DNA of 64,000 nucleotides from Burkholderiales bacterium (GCA_020853025.1 JADYZP010000025.1:1-64000), one strand, 5' to 3'; numbered from the stretch's first letter, positions 8,282-17,909 are shown. The notes: generated by a model from the sequence alone, not told the origin. Translations and numbers: made by a program.

Positions 8282-10860
8282 TCAGAGCGCAGGATCTTCC
8301 TGAGCGCATAGAGCGCGTCGAGCGCCTCGCGCGGCGACAACGCGTCGGGGTCGAGGGCTTCGAGGCGTTCCAACAATTCGCTGGCGCGCGGATCGGCGGC
8401 GACGGTCGTCGTCGGTGATGGAGCGCCGCCTCCGAACAAATCCGCCTGCACGTCGTTGCGCGCGGAAAACTGGTCGAGTCGCGCCAGATAGGACCTTGCC
8501 TGCCGTATCGTTTCGGCGGGCACGCCGGCCAGCTTCGCCACCGACAATCCGTAGCTGCGGTTGGCCGGACCGTCGGCGACCGCGTGCAGGAACACGATGC
8601 CATCGCGGTGCTCGGCGGCGTCGAAGTGCACGTTGGCGCATCCGGCCAGTTCCGATGCCAGCGCGGTCAACTCGAAGTAGTGCGTGGCGAAGAGCGCTAG
8701 ACAGCGATTGCGCTCGGCCAGCCGGTGCGCGATCGCCCACGCCAGCGCCAGGCCGTCGAAGGTCGACGTGCCGCGTCCGATCTCGTCGATGAGCACCAGC
8801 GACTCGGGTGTGGCGCGATTCAGGATGTACGCCGCCTCGGTCATCTCGACCATGAACGTCGAGCGGCCGCCGGCCAGATCGTCGGCGGCGCCGATTCGGG
8901 TGTGGATTGCGTCGAGTGGCCCGAGCGTGGCTTCGCTCGCCGGCACGAACATCCCGCAGTAGGCGAGCAGCGCGATGATCGCGGTCTGCCGCATGTAGGT
9001 CGACTTGCCGCCCATGTTGGGGCCGGTGACGATCAGCAGCCGCCGGTCGCCGCCCAGGACAACGTCGTTCGGCACGTAGGCCTCCACCTGCCGTTCGACC
9101 ACCGGATGCCGGCCGCCGCGGATCACGATCCCCGGCTCGGCGGCGAAGGCAGGACGGACCAGTGAAAGCGACTGTGCGCGCACGGCGAGATTGGCGAGCA
9201 CGTCGAGCAGCGCCAGCGCCTTCGCGAGTGTCTGCAGCGCGGGTATCGCCGGCGCGAGCGCGTCGAGGAGTTCGTCGTAGAGCTGCTTCTCGCGCGCTAG
9301 CGCGCGGTCCTGCGCCGACAGCGCACGGTCCTCGAATGACTTCAATTCCGGCGTGATGTAGCGCTCGGCATTCTTCAGCGTCTGCCGGCGCCGATAGTCG
9401 TCGGGGATTTTTCCGACCTGTGCATGAGTGACCTCGATGTAGAAGCCGTGGACGCGGTTGTACTCGACCTTGAGGTTCGCGATACCGGTGCGCGCGCGTT
9501 CGCGCGCTTCGAGTTCGACCAGGAACGCGCCGCAGTTGGCGTCGATCGCGCGCAGTTCGTCCAGTTCGGCGTCGTAGTCGGTGGCGATCACGCCGCCGTC
9601 GCGCACCATCGCCGCCGGTTCGGCGGCGACCGCGCGGGTGAGAAGCGCCGGCCATTGCGCGTCGAGCGCCAGGCTCGCCCGAGCCGACGCGATCAGCGGC
9701 GTGGCCGCATCCTCCACCGCGGCGGCGACCGCCGGCAACCGCGCCAGCGTGTCACGCAGCCCGGCAAGATCGCGCGGACGCGCATTGCGCAGCGCGATGC
9801 GTCCTGCCACCCGCTCGACATCGACGGTGCGTCGCAGCGTTTCGGCAAGCGCGGTTGCCGAGCGCGGCTGCGCCAGGAATGCTGCGATGCCGTCGTGGCG
9901 TTCGCCGAGGAGTCGCTGGTCGCGCAACGGCTGCGTCAGCCACTGCCGCAGCATCCGGCTGCCGGCTGCGGTCACGCATTCGTCGAGCAGCGAATGCAGT
10001 GTCGGCGCGTCGTCTCCGGACAGCGTAGTCGTGATTTCGAGATTGCGCCGCGTGGCGGGATCGAGCGCCACGAAGGCGCTCGGCAGTTCGACAGCGAGCG
10101 CGCGCACGTGCGCGAGCGCCGACTGCTGCGTGCCGCCGGCGTAGTTGAGCAGCGCGCCCGCGGCGCCGACGGCGAGCGGCACATCGTCGGCGCCGAATCC
10201 CGCGAGGTCGAGCGTACCCAGCTGTCTGGCCAGCGCGCGTTGCGCCGCTTCGCGATCGAACTGCCACTCCGGAAGCGCACGCAGTGGAGGCATGCGCATG
10301 CGCAGCGTGGGAGCTTCAGCGGCGTCGGGCAGCAGCAACTCCGCAGGGGCGATGCGTTCCAGCACACCGGCGGCCTCGGCGAGCGCCACTTCGGTCAACG
10401 TGAATGCGCCCGACGCGAGATTCAGCCAGGCGATGCCGGCACGCTTGGCCGTAGGCACGAACGCCGCGAGCAGGCATTCGCGCTTGGCGTCGAGCAGGTT
10501 GGCGTCGGTCATCGTGCCCGGCGTCACGATACGCGCGACCCGGCGCTCGACGGGACCCTTGCTCGTCGCCGGGTCGCCGAACTGCTCGACGATCACCACC
10601 GACTCGCCCTGCCGCATCAGCTTGGCCAGGTACGGCTCCAGCGCGTGATGCGGCACGCCGGCCATCGGGATCGGCGCGCCGGCCGAGGCGCCGCGCGCGG
10701 TCAGCGTGATGTCGAGCGCGCTCGCCGCGTGTTCGGCGTCGGCGTAGAAGAGTTCGTAGAAATCACCCATCCGGTAGAACACGAGCTTGTCCGGATGCTC
10801 CGCCTTGACGCGGAGGTACTGCTGCATCATCGGCGTATGGGCGGCGAGCGGGGCGGTCAC
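8275..10860 (-). CDS. mutS: DNA mismatch repair protein MutS
   Basis: Mismatch-recognising ATPase, 861 residues, full length. The N-terminal F-Y-E recognition element lies in RMGDFYELF, the lever and clamp domains follow, then Walker [10 protein letters not shown] and the [10 protein letters not shown] signature. A C-terminal linker and helical dimerisation segment end near SPREALDAL. The track start is a GTG at 10860; an ATG eleven codons in (MMQQYLR) is an alternative. Convergent and overlapping with slyD at the 3' end. Confidence 0.97.
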   Translation of the reverse strand: MTAPLAAHTPMMQQYLRVKAEHPDKLVFYRMGDFYELFYADAEHAASALDITLTARGASAGAPIPMAGVPHHALEPYLAKLMRQGESVVIVEQFGDPATSKGPVERRVARIVTPGTMTDANLLDAKRECLLAAFVPTAKRAGIAWLNLASGAFTLTEVALAEAAGVLERIAPAELLLPDAAEAPTLRMRMPPLRALPEWQFDREAAQRALARQLGTLDLAGFGADDVPLAVGAAGALLNYAGGTQQSALAHVRALAVELPSAFVALDPATRRNLEITTTLSGDDAPTLHSLLDECVTAAGSRMLRQWLTQPLRDQRLLGERHDGIAAFLAQPRSATALAETLRRTVDVERVAGRIALRNARPRDLAGLRDTLARLPAVAAAVEDAATPLIASARASLALDAQWPALLTRAVAAEPAAMVRDGGVIATDYDAELDELRAIDANCGAFLVELEARERARTGIANLKVEYNRVHGFYIEVTHAQVGKIPDDYRRRQTLKNAERYITPELKSFEDRALSAQDRALAREKQLYDELLDALAPAIPALQTLAKALALLDVLANLAVRAQSLSLVRPAFAAEPGIVIRGGRHPVVERQVEAYVPNDVVLGGDRRLLIVTGPNMGGKSTYMRQTAIIALLAYCGMFVPASEATLGPLDAIHTRIGAADDLAGGRSTFMVEMTEAAYILNRATPESLVLIDEIGRGTSTFDGLALAWAIAHRLAERNRCLALFATHYFELTALASELAGCANVHFDAAEHRDGIVFLHAVADGPANRSYGLSVAKLAGVPAETIRQARSYLARLDQFSARNDVQADLFGGGAPSPTTTVAADPRASELLERLEALDPDALSPREALDALYALRKILRSDQ

Positions 10861-10887
10861 GCCGGCATCTTCCGAGAGCGCGAAAGG

Positions 10888-12183
10888 CTAGTTCTTCGTT
10901 TCGGCGCGCAGCCCGCTGCGCACCGCCCAGCGCGCATGAGCGAGTTCGCGGACAGTGCGCTCGCTCACGGTTCCGGACACGAGCAGCGTGCGCCGTTTCG
11001 CCTTCAGGTCGCTGCGCGACGTGAACTCGGCCGTCTGCTCATTCCACCAGACATAGTCGAGGTCGGCCGCAACGATGAGTTCGCCGGGATCCGGGGAACC
11101 CACGACAATCACTCCGCTGGTCTTGATCGACCGCAGCGGCGTTTCCCGATGCTGCCGCACGAGCATCAGGACCGCACCGATCAGCGCACGGGCGCGGACC
11201 TCGCCGCCCAGTGTTGCCGCGGATACGATCACGGTTTCACGCCCGCGAACGTCGGGCAGCTTGTCGAGCGCCTCGACCAATGCGGTCTGCAAGGTCGGCG
11301 TGAACCAGCGATTACGGAAGAAGTCGCGGACCGGCCGACCGGTGATTCCCATCATCTGCAACTTGCGCTCGTTACGCGCGACCAGGTCGATCACCGGCGT
11401 GTTCCACACCGAATCGCGGACGACGGAGTCGAATGAGGACGCATACTGCAGCGGCGCCACGACCAGGCCGATGGTGGCGTTGACCGCGAAGTCGCCGACG
11501 AAGGTGGCCCTGGCAACGGCGTCCAGGCGCGGACGCAGCACAGGATTGGTCGTGTACGGATCGATCTGCAGCTGCTTCGCCCACTCGCGACGCGCCTTGT
11601 TGAAGCCGAAGGGGTCGCCCGTGAACGCCGGCGGCTCGGCTTCGCCGGCAAACGGCGCCGAAGTCTGCGTCTGCTGCCGGTTCGACGACATGTCGCTCGC
11701 CGTGTCGCCTACCGCCTGCGCGCCGGTCGTCGCCAGCCGACCGACGCGTCCGAGGATGGTGCCGAAGCCGGAAGCGATGTTTTCGACGGTCCCGACCGGA
11801 TTGGTGAATGCACTGCCAATCAACTGCACCGGCGCCTGCGCGGAGCGAACGAGCGCCTGCTGGAAGGCTTCACTGCGGTTCACCTCGTCGAGCGCCACGA
11901 TCGCCGCGAGTTCTTGGACCCGCGTCCCAAGCATGTGGACACCAAGGACGCGAAACTCGCCTAGCTTGGACTCGATGTTGAAGCGGCCCATGTAGTGCTC
12001 GATGGCGACCGGCTCGCCGACGCTGTGCAGCGGTCCACCGAGCAGCGCCGCAGGCGCAAGGTCCGCTCCGGCGAGCTTTGGCGTGGACTCGAAGCCTCCC
12101 GCCGACTGTGCCGGCGCGGATACCACCATCATGTATGCAACCAAGGCGGTGAAGCCTCGCGCTTTCGTCTTCATGGAAATCAT
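10888..12183 (-). CDS. exported protein of unknown function
   Basis: About 431 residues from ATG 12183, which has a clear Shine-Dalgarno sequence (GAGG, 5-base spacer). It begins with a basic and hydrophobic stretch (KTKARGF, then TALVAYMMVVSAPAQSAGG), a signal peptide predicted to be cut near residue 30. I recognise no catalytic motif. The central region (about 130-200) is Gly/Ser/Thr/Gln-rich and probably flexible; the last third (VIVVGSPDPGELIV, LVSGTVSERTVREL) looks like a small alpha/beta domain. It is 27 bases upstream of mutS on the same strand, but no functional link is evident. Confidence 0.65.
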   Translation of the reverse strand: MISMKTKARGFTALVAYMMVVSAPAQSAGGFESTPKLAGADLAPAALLGGPLHSVGEPVAIEHYMGRFNIESKLGEFRVLGVHMLGTRVQELAAIVALDEVNRSEAFQQALVRSAQAPVQLIGSAFTNPVGTVENIASGFGTILGRVGRLATTGAQAVGDTASDMSSNRQQTQTSAPFAGEAEPPAFTGDPFGFNKARREWAKQLQIDPYTTNPVLRPRLDAVARATFVGDFAVNATIGLVVAPLQYASSFDSVVRDSVWNTPVIDLVARNERKLQMMGITGRPVRDFFRNRWFTPTLQTALVEALDKLPDVRGRETVIVSAATLGGEVRARALIGAVLMLVRQHRETPLRSIKTSGVIVVGSPDPGELIVAADLDYVWWNEQTAEFTSRSDLKAKRRTLLVSGTVSERTVRELAHARWAVRSGLRAETKN

Positions 12184-12237
12184 TCGAACCTCATTGGGAA
12201 AGGGTCTGTTCGCCGATAGGGGCGCCTGCACCGTCGT

Positions 12238-13011
12238 TCAGTATGGCGCATGCACGCGTTCGGGTACGTCGGAAACGCGAAGCGCATTGGCGATCGCCAG
12301 GCCACCAAATGCCGCCGCCAGGTGCTTCAGCATGTGCCCGGCGAAGATTTCGCGGGTGGCGTGCCAGACCAGCACGTCGCCGGTCTCGGCGATCTTCGAC
12401 ACGCCATACCATGCGAGCAGCGTCCACCAGGGGAAGGGGTCGTCGCCTCTCCTGGTCAGGCTGAGCAGCAGGAGCAGCGCGGCCATGCCGCCGAACTGGA
12501 TCACCGCGTACAGCGACAGGTCATCGGTGATGTGCCAGTAGAGGACGCTCGCCGGTCCCACGACCAGCATCAGCAGCAGTACGGCCAGGCCACTGCGCAG
12601 GCTGACGCGCTCGGCCAGCACGCCGCCGAATACGCCAGCGAAGACGACGGTCATCGGCAGGCGGTCGCCGACCAGCGTCGTGTTGTTCGGGTTCCAATGG
12701 AAGTACGCCGAGCCGAAGCCGGTCAGGAAGAGTCCGACGAAAAATACGTAAAGGCTCATGCGGAACGCGGGCGCCAGCGGCCGCTGCGTCCGCTGCAAGC
12801 GGACGATGCCTACCAGGCCCACCGCAACGAAGGCCAGGTTGGACAAGACGTCGGTGGCGTTCGGAATCCCGAGCCATGACCGCGTATCGGCGAAGCGGAG
12901 ATAGGCTTCGGGCTGCGCGACGACAGGCATGAACATCCAGAACCCCGCAAAGGCAAGCAGCGTCAGCAGGACGTACCATTCCTTGCGCGTGATGGCACGG
13001 TGCGATGGCAT
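12238..13011 (-). CDS. ceramidase-family (CREST) seven-helix membrane protein
   Basis: 257 residues with about seven hydrophobic helices. Motifs fit the alkaline ceramidase/CREST superfamily: GSAYFHWNPNNTTL followed by GDRLPM (His and Asp of the zinc/serine site) and a C-terminal pair of histidines in GHMLKHL. These enzymes are amidohydrolases or lipid-modifying integral membrane proteins; a substrate cannot be inferred, and this bacterium may not make ceramides. A GCGTGA-like start region at 13011 lacks a strong Shine-Dalgarno sequence. The gene precedes the exported protein by about 54 bases on the same strand. Confidence 0.75.
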   Translation of the reverse strand: MPSHRAITRKEWYVLLTLLAFAGFWMFMPVVAQPEAYLRFADTRSWLGIPNATDVLSNLAFVAVGLVGIVRLQRTQRPLAPAFRMSLYVFFVGLFLTGFGSAYFHWNPNNTTLVGDRLPMTVVFAGVFGGVLAERVSLRSGLAVLLLMLVVGPASVLYWHITDDLSLYAVIQFGGMAALLLLLSLTRRGDDPFPWWTLLAWYGVSKIAETGDVLVWHATREIFAGHMLKHLAAAFGGLAIANALRVSDVPERVHAPY

Positions 13012-13111
13012 GTCGGGATGCGGAACGGTCGCGGTGGTCGAATCGGCGATTGTAGCCTCCGGTGCGTCGCCCGATTGGCATCGACGACTCGAATCCCGCG
13101 GGGCCGCCCGA

Positions 13112-14086
13112 TCAGTTCACCCCCATCAGCGCAACGATCTTGCCGCGGCCATGCCCTGCCTCCATCGACTCGAGCGCAGCGGGGACATCCTCCAGCGCGA
13201 TTTCGCGTTCGACGTGCGGCCGCAGCGCACCCGCGGCCGCGAATTCGGCAAGGCGCTGCCAAAGCCGCTCACCGCCCTTGAGCGCGAAGGGAATTGCGCG
13301 TTGTGTCGATGTGAGGCGGGCGAACACGCCGCGGAGCGCGGTGTCGATGGCGGCGCCAGCGCTGCCGGCTGTGCTGATGTAGATTCCCGCCGGCGCCAGC
13401 ACCTGGCGCACCGCGGCGAACGAGGAGGCGCAGGCAGCGTCGAAGACGATGTCGAAGCGCCCGTCGCCGCGCGTGAAGTCCTGCCGCGTGTAGTCCTGCA
13501 CCTCGTCCGCGCCGAGCAACCGCACGAAGTCGACGTTCCTGGTGCTGCACACCCCGGCGACCCACGCTTGCCGGTGCTTCGCGACCTGCACGGCGAAGTG
13601 GCCGACGCCGCCCGCGGCGCCGGTCACCAGCACGCGTTGGCCCGCGGCGACGGAAGCGACATTGATGAGTGCCTGCACCGCGGTGCCGGCGGCGACGGGA
13701 AGCGCAGCCGCTTCCGCGAAGTCGAGCGAATCCGGAATCGTGGCCAGCTGGTCGTGGTTCGCGACGACGTACTCGGCGAAGGCGCCGGCGCGTGCAAACG
13801 GCGACACGCTGCCGAAGACGCGCTCGCCGATATGGCGCGCCGTTGCGCCGCCGCCGGTGCCGACGATCTCGCCCGCGAAATCGCAGCCCAGCCCCCGGGG
13901 TGGACGGCCAGCGGGAACGAAACGCAGGTGACCTGCTCGGATCTTCCAGTCGAGCGGATTGAGCGAGGCGGCGTGCACTCGGACCTTGGCCTGGCCGGCG
14001 CCGGGCACCGGTTCCGCGACTTCGGCGACGTGCAGGACGTCGGCGGCGCCGAAACGCTCGAAGCGCAGCGCACGCATCATCGCCAT
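13112..14086 (-). CDS. NADP-dependent alcohol dehydrogenase / quinone oxidoreductase (MDR family)
   Basis: 324-residue medium-chain dehydrogenase/reductase without the structural zinc cysteines. The N-terminal GroES-like domain holds NPLDWKIRAG and RPPRGLGCDFAGEI; the Rossmann motif is VTGAAGGVGHFAVQVAK at about residues 150-170, of the zeta-crystallin/quinone oxidoreductase kind. Likely acts on quinones or enones in the cytoplasm. Start MAMMRALRF; an ATG a few codons in is equally possible. Divergent from the heme-copper cluster across a 265-base gap. Confidence 0.88.
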   Translation of the reverse strand: MAMMRALRFERFGAADVLHVAEVAEPVPGAGQAKVRVHAASLNPLDWKIRAGHLRFVPAGRPPRGLGCDFAGEIVGTGGGATARHIGERVFGSVSPFARAGAFAEYVVANHDQLATIPDSLDFAEAAALPVAAGTAVQALINVASVAAGQRVLVTGAAGGVGHFAVQVAKHRQAWVAGVCSTRNVDFVRLLGADEVQDYTRQDFTRGDGRFDIVFDAACASSFAAVRQVLAPAGIYISTAGSAGAAIDTALRGVFARLTSTQRAIPFALKGGERLWQRLAEFAAAGALRPHVEREIALEDVPAALESMEAGHGRGKIVALMGVN

Positions 14087-14351
14087 ATCCGGGCCATTGC
14101 CGCTGCGCGTGCGACATCGGATGCGTCGATCGGGACGCTTGCGTGGATGCGAATCATCGGCGGGGCTTCGTACGAAGGCTCTGGGACGAGCAAGGGATTG
14201 GTCGGGGTGAGACCAATTTCACTCATCAAAGCATGGAGTTGCAAATGATGGCGAAGTTGTGTGTAATGGCATGGTTCAAAGCGGGCCCTGTTGACAAGTC
14301 CGCCAGTCCGCAGTAACGCCTATAAACACCACGCCAAGGCAGGAGTAGATC

Positions 14352-14903
14352 GTGATCGTTCAAAACGAAATCGCATCGATTGCCTGGGTGGGCATGGGGT
14401 TGGTCGCGCTGGGATTTGCGTATGTGGTCAGCCAGGCCAGCAAGCCGGCGGATGCCGCGCAGGCGCAGGCGGCATACGCGACGTCCAACCGCCTGCGACG
14501 CTGGCTATTCGCCGGATTACTGATCATCGGTATCGCCGTTTCATACGTGACCCTCAAGCCCTTTCCGATTCCCCCCCAGCATGCGCCGTTGCAGGCCGCG
14601 CAGGTGGTCGATGTGGTCTCGCGCCAATGGTCGTGGACGCTCAGCGCGACGCAGGTCAAGGCAGGTGTCCCGATCGAATTCCGCGTGACCAGCGCCGACG
14701 TCAATCATGGTTTCGCAATCTACGCGCCGGATGATCGGATCGTGATCCAGACCCAGGCAATGCCGGGGTTCACCAACAAGATCCTGCACACTTTTCACGA
14801 GCCCGGCAAGTACAGGATCCTGTGCCTGGAATATTGCGGACTGGCCCATCATGGCATGCTGGGCGAGTTCGATGTCGTGGCGGCCGATGGAGCACGCTCA
14901 TGA
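14352..14903 (+). CDS. norS: sNOR-type subunit II with CuA site (cytochrome c oxidase subunit II-like)
   Basis: 183-residue membrane-anchored cupredoxin, the electron-entry subunit. Two N-terminal helices (about 7-27 and 51-68) precede a periplasmic domain with a complete CuA site: H119, C158, C162, H166, M169 (CLEYCGLAHHGM). GTG 14352 has AGGAG six bases upstream. The stop overlaps the ATG of the next gene. Order and size match NorS of the norSY-senC-orf1 cluster described in ammonia oxidisers; the letter assignment is from memory. By sequence alone an oxidase subunit II would be the default call. Confidence 0.75.
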   Translation: MIVQNEIASIAWVGMGLVALGFAYVVSQASKPADAAQAQAAYATSNRLRRWLFAGLLIIGIAVSYVTLKPFPIPPQHAPLQAAQVVDVVSRQWSWTLSATQVKAGVPIEFRVTSADVNHGFAIYAPDDRIVIQTQAMPGFTNKILHTFHEPGKYRILCLEYCGLAHHGMLGEFDVVAADGARS

Positions 14904-16429
14904 GCGCACTCACACTTTATCCGGAGAACGAGAGGCTTCCCCGGAACGAGCGTATCGCCTTCAACCTGTACATGATCACCGCGCTGGTTCTGTTCGTGCT
15001 GATGATGGCGCTGGGTCTGACCATGCGCATGACGCAGGCCACCTGGACCGGCATCGGTCCAGTGCTTTTCTACCAGATCCTGACCATGCACGGCGCCGGC
15101 ATGGTCGGCACGATGAGTCTGGCCACGCTCGCGGTGATGTGGTTTTTCCTGCGCAAGTACGTACACCTGCATCTGTGGGCGTTTCTGGCCAACTACGTGT
15201 TGTTCATGCTCGGCGCGCTGGCGATCATCGGTGCGGTTTTCATCGGCGGCTATGCGGGGGCGTGGACGTTCCTTTACCCGTTGCCGGTGCAATCGATGGC
15301 CATATGGAGCGTCAATGCCGCTGCATTGTTCATGGTCGGATATCTGTTGATTGGCGTCGGCATGTTGCTGTTCTACCTGGATGCAGCGGCAGCCATCATT
15401 CGTAGCTTCGGCAACCTCGGCAGGGGCCTTGGTCTGCAGTGGCTGTTCGGCGGCGACATCGACCAGTCCCACCCGAAGGCTGTGGTCGCCAGCACGATGG
15501 TGATCATTGCCAACTCGCTTGGCATTCTCGCCGGCGCGGTGGTGCTGGTGATGAGCCTCGTCAACGCGTATTTCCCGGAAATGGCGCTCAATGCGCTGCT
15601 GGCAAAGAACCTGATCTACTGGTTCGGCCACATGGTGATCAACGCCACCATCTACATGGGTGTGATCGCGGTGTACGAATTGTTGGCGAGGTATAGCGGC
15701 AGACCCTATCCGGTGACCCGTCCGTTCCTGTGGTCGTGGGCGGTCAGCACGCTATTCGTGATCATCGTGTTTCCGCACCACTTGCTGATGGATTATGCCC
15801 AGCCGCGCTGGATGTCGGTGATGGGCCAAGTGGTCTCGTTTGGTGCCGGCTTCCCGGTGTTCCTGGTGACTGCATACGGCGCACTGACCAATATCTATCG
15901 CTCGAACATGCGCTGGAAATTGCCGTCGAGACTCATGATACTGGGGCTGTTCGGCTGGGCGGTTGGGATCGTTCCGGCGATCATCGACGGCACCATCAGT
16001 GTCAACCAGGTCATGCACAATACCCAGTGGGTACCCGGGCATTTCCACTTCTACCTGCTGATCGGCGCACTGCCGATGGTCCTGGCCCTGTTGTTCCATG
16101 TGATCGGCGCGCGCGCGCGGTCTTCCATTGAAATGGCCACCGACAAACTGAGCCTGGCCATCTACGCGCTCGGCGCAGTGGCATTCAGCCTGGCCTTTCT
16201 CGACGCCGGACGCCAGAGCGTGCCGCGCCGTTTTGCGATACATATGCCGGAATGGATACCCAACGACCAGGTCGGTGCGATTGCCTCCATGCTGGTGATA
16301 CTGGGTATGTTGTGGTTCGCCGGCCGCGTCATCGCGGGACTGTTGCAAGCGCCCGATGAGGGCGGATCCGGATCCGCCGTCGACGCGAAGGCGCCGCTTA
16401 ATGCCGGTCCGTCGCACGCTACTGGCTAG
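14900..16429 (+). CDS. norY: heme-copper oxidase superfamily catalytic subunit I, probable NO reductase (sNOR)
   Basis: 509 residues, about 12 transmembrane helices. All six metal-binding histidines are present: H64 and H383 for the low-spin heme, H381 for the high-spin heme, H244, H293 and H294 for the second metal. The residue four after H244 is N248 (GHMVIN), where A- and B-family oxidases have the cross-linked Tyr, and the C-family position six before H293 is V287. Loss of that Tyr is a mark of NO reductases, so I infer NO reduction at the cytoplasmic membrane with electrons from the CuA subunit. O2 reduction cannot be fully excluded. ATG 14900 overlaps the norS stop. Confidence 0.75.
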   Translation: MSALTLYPENERLPRNERIAFNLYMITALVLFVLMMALGLTMRMTQATWTGIGPVLFYQILTMHGAGMVGTMSLATLAVMWFFLRKYVHLHLWAFLANYVLFMLGALAIIGAVFIGGYAGAWTFLYPLPVQSMAIWSVNAAALFMVGYLLIGVGMLLFYLDAAAAIIRSFGNLGRGLGLQWLFGGDIDQSHPKAVVASTMVIIANSLGILAGAVVLVMSLVNAYFPEMALNALLAKNLIYWFGHMVINATIYMGVIAVYELLARYSGRPYPVTRPFLWSWAVSTLFVIIVFPHHLLMDYAQPRWMSVMGQVVSFGAGFPVFLVTAYGALTNIYRSNMRWKLPSRLMILGLFGWAVGIVPAIIDGTISVNQVMHNTQWVPGHFHFYLLIGALPMVLALLFHVIGARARSSIEMATDKLSLAIYALGAVAFSLAFLDAGRQSVPRRFAIHMPEWIPNDQVGAIASMLVILGMLWFAGRVIAGLLQAPDEGGSGSAVDAKAPLNAGPSHATG

Positions 16430-17018
16430 CAGCGTCCTGCTGGTTGCCGGTGCCATCGTTCTGGCCGCGGTCACCGACCGGTTCCAGGTATTCACGACCG
16501 AAACCGCCCGCCGCGCCGAGGTCCGCGCGCATCCGCGTGCGGTGTCGGCGATCGCGCTTGAAACCCAGTCGGGTGCGCGCATCAATCTTGCCGACCTGCG
16601 GGGCAAGTGGCTGCTGGTCGATTTCATCTATACCCGTTGCATCACCTACTGCTCGATACTGGGCGGCGAGTTCGCTCAGCTGCAGGACCGGCTTGCCGCA
16701 CCGTTGGCGCTCGGCAAGGTGCAGTTGCTCAGCATCAGCTTCGATCCGACTCATGACACGCCGACGCAGCTTGGCGGTTACCTCGAACGCTTCCGTAGCC
16801 GCGGGGCAGGCTGGCTTGCGGCGCGGCCACTGGATGCGGACGGATTGCAAACGCTCAAGCGTGAATTCGGCATTACCGTGATTCCTGATGGACTGGGCGG
16901 CTACGTGCACAACGCTGCCATCCAGGTCGTCGATCCGCAGGGCCGACTGGTGGATATCCTCGACATCGGGAATCCCGAACTCGTCGGTGAGACTGCATTG
17001 CGGTACATCAACCAATGA
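16401..17018 (+). CDS. senC: SCO1/SenC family copper chaperone
   Basis: 205-residue membrane-anchored thioredoxin-fold protein that delivers copper to CuA centres. An N-terminal helix (about 8-24) is followed by the metal motif C80-x3-C84 (TRCITYC) and a later His in GGYVHNA; the family FDP signature appears in SISFDPTHDTP. The start overlaps the end of subunit I by 29 bases and its stop overlaps the next start (ATGA), so translation is coupled. Role here: metallation of the CuA site of NorS, as in senC of the sNOR clusters. Confidence 0.88.
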   Translation: MPVRRTLLASSVLLVAGAIVLAAVTDRFQVFTTETARRAEVRAHPRAVSAIALETQSGARINLADLRGKWLLVDFIYTRCITYCSILGGEFAQLQDRLAAPLALGKVQLLSISFDPTHDTPTQLGGYLERFRSRGAGWLAARPLDADGLQTLKREFGITVIPDGLGGYVHNAAIQVVDPQGRLVDILDIGNPELVGETALRYINQ

Positions 17019-17596
17019 ATCCGATCATGCAGCGCCACGGTGTCCGCTTTGCGATCGCCCTTTACGCCGTCCTGCTGTTGCCACCGGTGAAGCAGCTGCT
17101 CGACGCAACGATGACCGCCCAGATGCTGCTGCAGATCCCATTGCTGATCGTGGCCGGATACCTGTTGCGCGATGCGGTACCGCAGCGGGCGCGGCTGGAG
17201 ATCGCGAAGTGGAACCATCGCGGCATCAGCGGCTTGGTGCTGGCAAGCGTCGCTACCATGGTGTGGATGCTGCCGCGTCTGCTCGATGCCGCGACTTCCG
17301 AGCCGCTGGTCGCCGCGGCCAAATACATTTCGGTGCCGTTGCTGATCGGCCTGCCGCTCGGTTTGAGTTGGCCACATATGGGATTCGTCATCAAGGGTTT
17401 CCTTATGCTGGAGGTCATCGCGACATTCTTTCGGCTCGGCTGGCTGTACCTGATTTCACCGGTCCGGCTGTGCAGCAATTTTCTGCTCGAAGACCAGCAG
17501 CGCCTCGGCGAGTACATGCTGGTGATCGGAGCCGCCATTCTGGCGGCGGTGGCCGGCCGGCTCGTGTGGGGCAACATCGGTGAATCGCGGAATTAA
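17015..17596 (+). CDS. small integral membrane protein, fourth gene of the sNOR cluster (orf1)
   Basis: 193 residues with about five hydrophobic segments (around 12-30, 36-52, 70-90, 103-120, 125-145 and near the C-terminus). No catalytic motif; scattered Trp/His (WNHRG, WPHMG) lie at helix ends. It overlaps senC by 4 bases. The sNOR clusters of ammonia oxidisers carry an unnamed membrane protein (orf1) in this place, so I assign it by position. Possible roles are assembly or anchoring. Its stop overlaps the IS66 remnant that reads the other way. Confidence 0.65.
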   Translation: MNPIMQRHGVRFAIALYAVLLLPPVKQLLDATMTAQMLLQIPLLIVAGYLLRDAVPQRARLEIAKWNHRGISGLVLASVATMVWMLPRLLDAATSEPLVAAAKYISVPLLIGLPLGLSWPHMGFVIKGFLMLEVIATFFRLGWLYLISPVRLCSNFLLEDQQRLGEYMLVIGAAILAAVAGRLVWGNIGESRN

Positions 17597-17830
17597 CTCA
17601 ACCGCGGCCTGGGCGAGACCAGCGCATCGGCTCGCTCGGCTACGGGGCTCAGTTCGGCCTCACGAACCCAGCGGCGCAGCAGATTGGCGTTGATGCCGTT
17701 GGCCATCACCACGGCCGCCATCGATATTCCGGACTGCATGCACGATGCCACCGCGTAGGCCTTGAATTCCGCGCTGTGCAAGCGCCGGCGCCGACGGCCG
17801 CCAACGGGTCGGCTCGGGATAGTGCTCACG

Positions 17831-17855
17831 TGTCCACCGAGAGTTGAGGTGGACA
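17831..17855. repeat. inverted repeat, 8-base arms
   Basis: TGTCCACC (17831-17838) and GGTGGACA (17848-17855) separated by 9 bases, within the 5' part of the IS66 remnant. Could be a leader hairpin of the old element. Confidence 0.5.
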
Positions 17856-17864
17856 TGAGGCTCT

Positions 17865-17909
17865 TTGAACCGGTACTCCTTGGCGTCCACGAAATGGGTA
17901 CCGGTTCAA
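17865..17909. repeat. inverted repeat, 12-base arms
   Basis: TTGAACCGGTAC (17865-17876) and GTACCGGTTCAA (17898-17909) are perfectly complementary around a 21-base centre. It lies between the IS66 remnant and the DeoR gene. It may be an element end, a hairpin, or a binding site. Confidence 0.6.

Noticed and set aside
14290-14325. TTGACA ... TATAAA pair upstream of norS as a promoter
   Set aside because: The spacer is 24 bases, too long for sigma-70.
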